A stretch of 64,000 bases of DNA, from assembly GCF_020423045.1 (NCBI RefSeq), contig NZ_CP081943.1, positions 1,364,001-1,428,000 on the forward strand. Reading direction: 5' to 3'. The position numbers and the translations under genes are program-made. The DNA is from Pseudomonas sp. MM213 (GTDB lineage Bacteria; Pseudomonadota; Gammaproteobacteria; Pseudomonadales; Pseudomonadaceae). Under the pieces are notes generated by a model. That model was given only the letters and a program-made list of their open reading frames with translations. It was not told the DNA's origin and searched no databases. Every line of letters begins with the position of its first letter. Positions within the stretch are counted from its first letter, which is position 1. Shown one piece after another: positions 62,037 to 64,000 of the stretch.

Positions 62037-63050
62037 ATGAGCTACCGCACGCTGGGTCACTCGGGATTGCAGGTGTCCACCCTGACCCTGGGGACCATGA
62101 TGTTCGGCGAACAGACCAGCACCGAAGATTCCCTGCGGATCATCGACAAGGCCTGGGACCAGGGCATCAATTTCATCGACACCGCCGACGTCTACACCAA
62201 CGGTCGCTCTGAAGAGATCGTCGGCGAAGCGATCGCCGGCAACCGCCACGAATGGGTGCTCGCCACCAAAGTCGGTTTCGGCCCGGTGGACGGTGTGCCG
62301 AACCGCAGCGGCCTGAGCCGCAAGCACATTTTCAATGGCATCGATGCCAGCCTCACGCGCCTGGGCACCGACTACGTCGACCTTTATTACCTGCACCGCG
62401 AAGACCACAACACGCCGCTGGAAGTGACGGTGTCGGCCATCGGCGACCTGATTCGCCAGGGCAAAATCCGCAACTGGGGGTTGTCGAACTACCGTGGCTG
62501 GCGCATCGCCGAGGTCATTCGCGTGGCCGACCAACTGGGTGTCGACCGCCCTGTCATCAGCCAGCCGCTGTACAACATCGTCAATCGCCAGGCCGAAACC
62601 GAACAGATCACCGCCGCGCAGAACTACGGTTTGGGCGTTGTGCCTTACAGCCCGCTGGCGCGCGGCGTGCTCAGCGGCAAATATGCGCCGGATGTAAAAC
62701 CGGATGCCAACAGCCGCGCCGGGCGCGCCGACAAACGTATTCTGGAAACCGAATGGCGCGTCGAATCCCTGCGCATCGCCCAGCAGATCCAGCAGTACAC
62801 GCAAGATCGCGGCGTCGGTATCGTCGAATTCGCGATTGCCTGGGTGCTGAACAACAGCGCCGTCACCTCGGCCATTGTCGGGCCGCGTACCGAAGAGCAA
62901 TGGGATGCCTACACTAAGGCGCAGGCGGTGAAGATCACGGCGCAGGATGAAGCGTTTATCGACTCGCTGGTGACACCGGGGCATGCGTCCACGCCAGGGT
63001 TCAATGATGTGAGCCATTTCGTGTCGGGCCGCAAACCGCGCAACACCTGA
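62037..63050 (+). CDS. Aldo/keto reductase
   Basis: A 337-residue NADPH-dependent reductase, the third of this superfamily in the window. Catalytic residues: Asp in FIDTADVYTNGRSEE with Tyr five on, Lys in VLATKVGFG, His in LYYLHREDHNTP. Cofactor binding is AIVGPRTEEQWDAYTKA. The motif LTLGTMMFGEQTSTEDS at residues 16-32 is like the AKR11/12 pyridoxal/YajO subfamily. A typical AAAGGA lies before the ATG. It is a single gene flanked by REPINs. Substrate unknown. Confidence 0.9.
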   Translation: MSYRTLGHSGLQVSTLTLGTMMFGEQTSTEDSLRIIDKAWDQGINFIDTADVYTNGRSEEIVGEAIAGNRHEWVLATKVGFGPVDGVPNRSGLSRKHIFNGIDASLTRLGTDYVDLYYLHREDHNTPLEVTVSAIGDLIRQGKIRNWGLSNYRGWRIAEVIRVADQLGVDRPVISQPLYNIVNRQAETEQITAAQNYGLGVVPYSPLARGVLSGKYAPDVKPDANSRAGRADKRILETEWRVESLRIAQQIQQYTQDRGVGIVEFAIAWVLNNSAVTSAIVGPRTEEQWDAYTKAQAVKITAQDEAFIDSLVTPGHASTPGFNDVSHFVSGRKPRNT

Positions 63051-63066
63051 AGAAACACATAACCAC

Positions 63067-63149
63067 TGTAGGAGCGAGCCTGCTCGCGATGATCTGTCAG
63101 TTGATACCGATGTGGCTGATACACCATCGCGAGCAGGCTCGCTCCCACA
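63067..63149. repeat. REPIN of the GAGCGAGCC type
   Basis: TGTAGGAGCGAGCCTGCTCG and CGAGCAGGCTCGCTCCCACA are inverted around about 43 bases, between two genes on the same strand. Confidence 0.9.
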
Positions 63150-63250
63150 GGGTATTGCCGTGTTGTAAATATTGATCATCCGAACAATATTCAACACAAA
63201 AACCACGTATCCTCCGCACCCCGTTTCACGTTCAACTTCGCGAGGACAGT

Positions 63251-64000
63251 TTGTCTAAAGGTATCGCTCTATCGGTTTCGGCCTCTGTGCTGTTTGCCGT
63301 CATGTATTACTACACCTCACTGCTCAACCCGTTGAGCGGTGTGGAAATTTTTGGCTGGCGCATGCTGCTGACAGTGCCGTGCATGACCGTGTTCATGGTG
63401 GTGTCCCGCGAATGGAAGCGCGTGGTCGAGCTCGTTCGCCGAGCCATCGCCCAGCCGAAACTGATTGCCGCCCTGATCGCCTCTTCGGCCCTGCTGGGCG
63501 TGCAACTCTGGCTGTTCATGTGGGCGCCGCTCAACGGCTACAGCCTTGATGTGTCGCTGGGCTATTTCCTGTTGCCACTGACCATGGTCCTGACCGGACG
63601 GCTCGCCTACGGTGAGCGCCTCTCCTATCTACAGAAAATTGCCGTGTTTTTTGCCTGCCTCGGTGTGATCAACGAGGTGTATCAGGTCGGTGGTTTTTCC
63701 TGGGCGACGTTGCTGGTGTGCATCGGCTATCCAACGTATTTCATCCTGCGCAAGCGACTGGCGACGGACAACCTCGGCGGCTTGTGGCTGGACATGGCGT
63801 TGATGCTGCCGGTGGCCTTCTGGTTCGTACAGACCGGCGAGCAAGGTTTCAATGTGTTTGATCAGCATCCGTGGCTGTCACTGTTGATCCCGCTTCTCGG
63901 CGTGATCAGTGCGTCGGCGCTGGTGATCTACATCATCGCCAGCCGGCTGTTGCCCTTCAGCCTGTTCGGCCTGTTGAGCTACGTCGAGCCGGTGCTGTTG
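63251..64000 (+). CDS. rarD: EamA-family transporter RarD (5' part, runs off the right edge)
   Basis: The first 250 residues of an inner-membrane drug/metabolite transporter, normally about 295 residues with ten helices. A TTG start at 63251 has GAGG five bases upstream; no better ATG is present. The start MSKGIALSVSASVLFAVMYYYTSLLNPLSGVEIFGWRMLLTVP is the RarD signature. QLWLFMWAPLNGYSLDVSLGYFLLPL and SYVEPVLL follow. RarD was named for chloramphenicol sensitivity in E. coli, but its substrate is unknown. No stop is reached inside the window, and the 3' end is missing only because of the window limit. Confidence 0.85.
   Translation, partial: MSKGIALSVSASVLFAVMYYYTSLLNPLSGVEIFGWRMLLTVPCMTVFMVVSREWKRVVELVRRAIAQPKLIAALIASSALLGVQLWLFMWAPLNGYSLDVSLGYFLLPLTMVLTGRLAYGERLSYLQKIAVFFACLGVINEVYQVGGFSWATLLVCIGYPTYFILRKRLATDNLGGLWLDMALMLPVAFWFVQTGEQGFNVFDQHPWLSLLIPLLGVISASALVIYIIASRLLPFSLFGLLSYVEPVLL

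Overview
The window is chromosomal DNA of a Pseudomonas, most likely of the fluorescens group. The reasons are the high GC content, the ptxS-kguEKTD block for 2-ketogluconate use, a PvdQ acylase, AruH and DpkA homologues, and about eighteen REP/REPIN palindromes (TGTAGGAGC... paired with ...GCTCCTACA) in the gaps between genes. There are no rRNA or tRNA genes, CRISPR arrays, insertion sequences or phage genes. Most of the sequence is ordinary metabolic and regulatory core or near-core DNA.

Layout. 0-6.2 kb: gnd (6-phosphogluconate dehydrogenase), a small coiled-coil protein, cptA (LPS core phosphoethanolamine transferase), a TonB-dependent siderophore receptor behind a Fur-box-like site, and a small periplasmic protein. 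6.2-11 kb: GNAT, DinB, ZapE, NTF2-like and WYL-regulator genes, then an aldo/keto reductase. 11-19.6 kb: a nitrogen block with agmatinase and a polyamine-binding protein beside a divergent LysR gene, an NCS2 nucleobase permease, a nitrilase with a divergent LysR gene, two small conserved proteins and dpkA.

19.8-28.9 kb is the most unusual part. A 1618-residue toxin-like protein carries four degenerate internal repeats and a C-terminal aspzincin-like HExxH...DxxY motif. It is followed by a FecR/FpvR-type anti-sigma gene with no sigma gene beside it, then the convergent pvdQ (pyoverdine maturation and AHL acylase) with a PvdS-type promoter candidate, and a shortened Fur-like regulator. 28.9-33.6 kb: two tiny envelope proteins, a LysR/aldo-keto reductase pair, and a chemoreceptor behind a FliA promoter. 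33.6-34.8 kb has no genes: a ~340-bp inverted repeat encloses a tandem REPIN array.

34.8-40 kb: DUF411 and YqaA-like genes, an alpha/beta hydrolase, a hydroxyacid dehydrogenase, a methyltransferase remnant, and a TPR / ECF sigma / anti-sigma operon whose sigma gene appears to lack a normal start codon. 40-47.5 kb: an RstAB-like two-component system divergent from an RND efflux pair; the adaptor gene looks frameshifted at its 3' end. 47.5-54.5 kb: an AraC-LysE pair, then ptxS and kguEKTD with two perfect PtxS operators. 54.6-64 kb: aruH, a second chemoreceptor, a sugar-diacid/glycerate module (glxK, cdaR, MFS), an aldo/keto reductase and the start of rarD.

Working together, the kgu genes import and phosphorylate 2-ketogluconate and reduce it to 6-phosphogluconate, the substrate of Gnd at the left end. 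SpeB with its binding protein, AruH and DpkA serve arginine, polyamine and lysine catabolism. The siderophore receptor, FecR and PvdQ point to pyoverdine-type iron acquisition.
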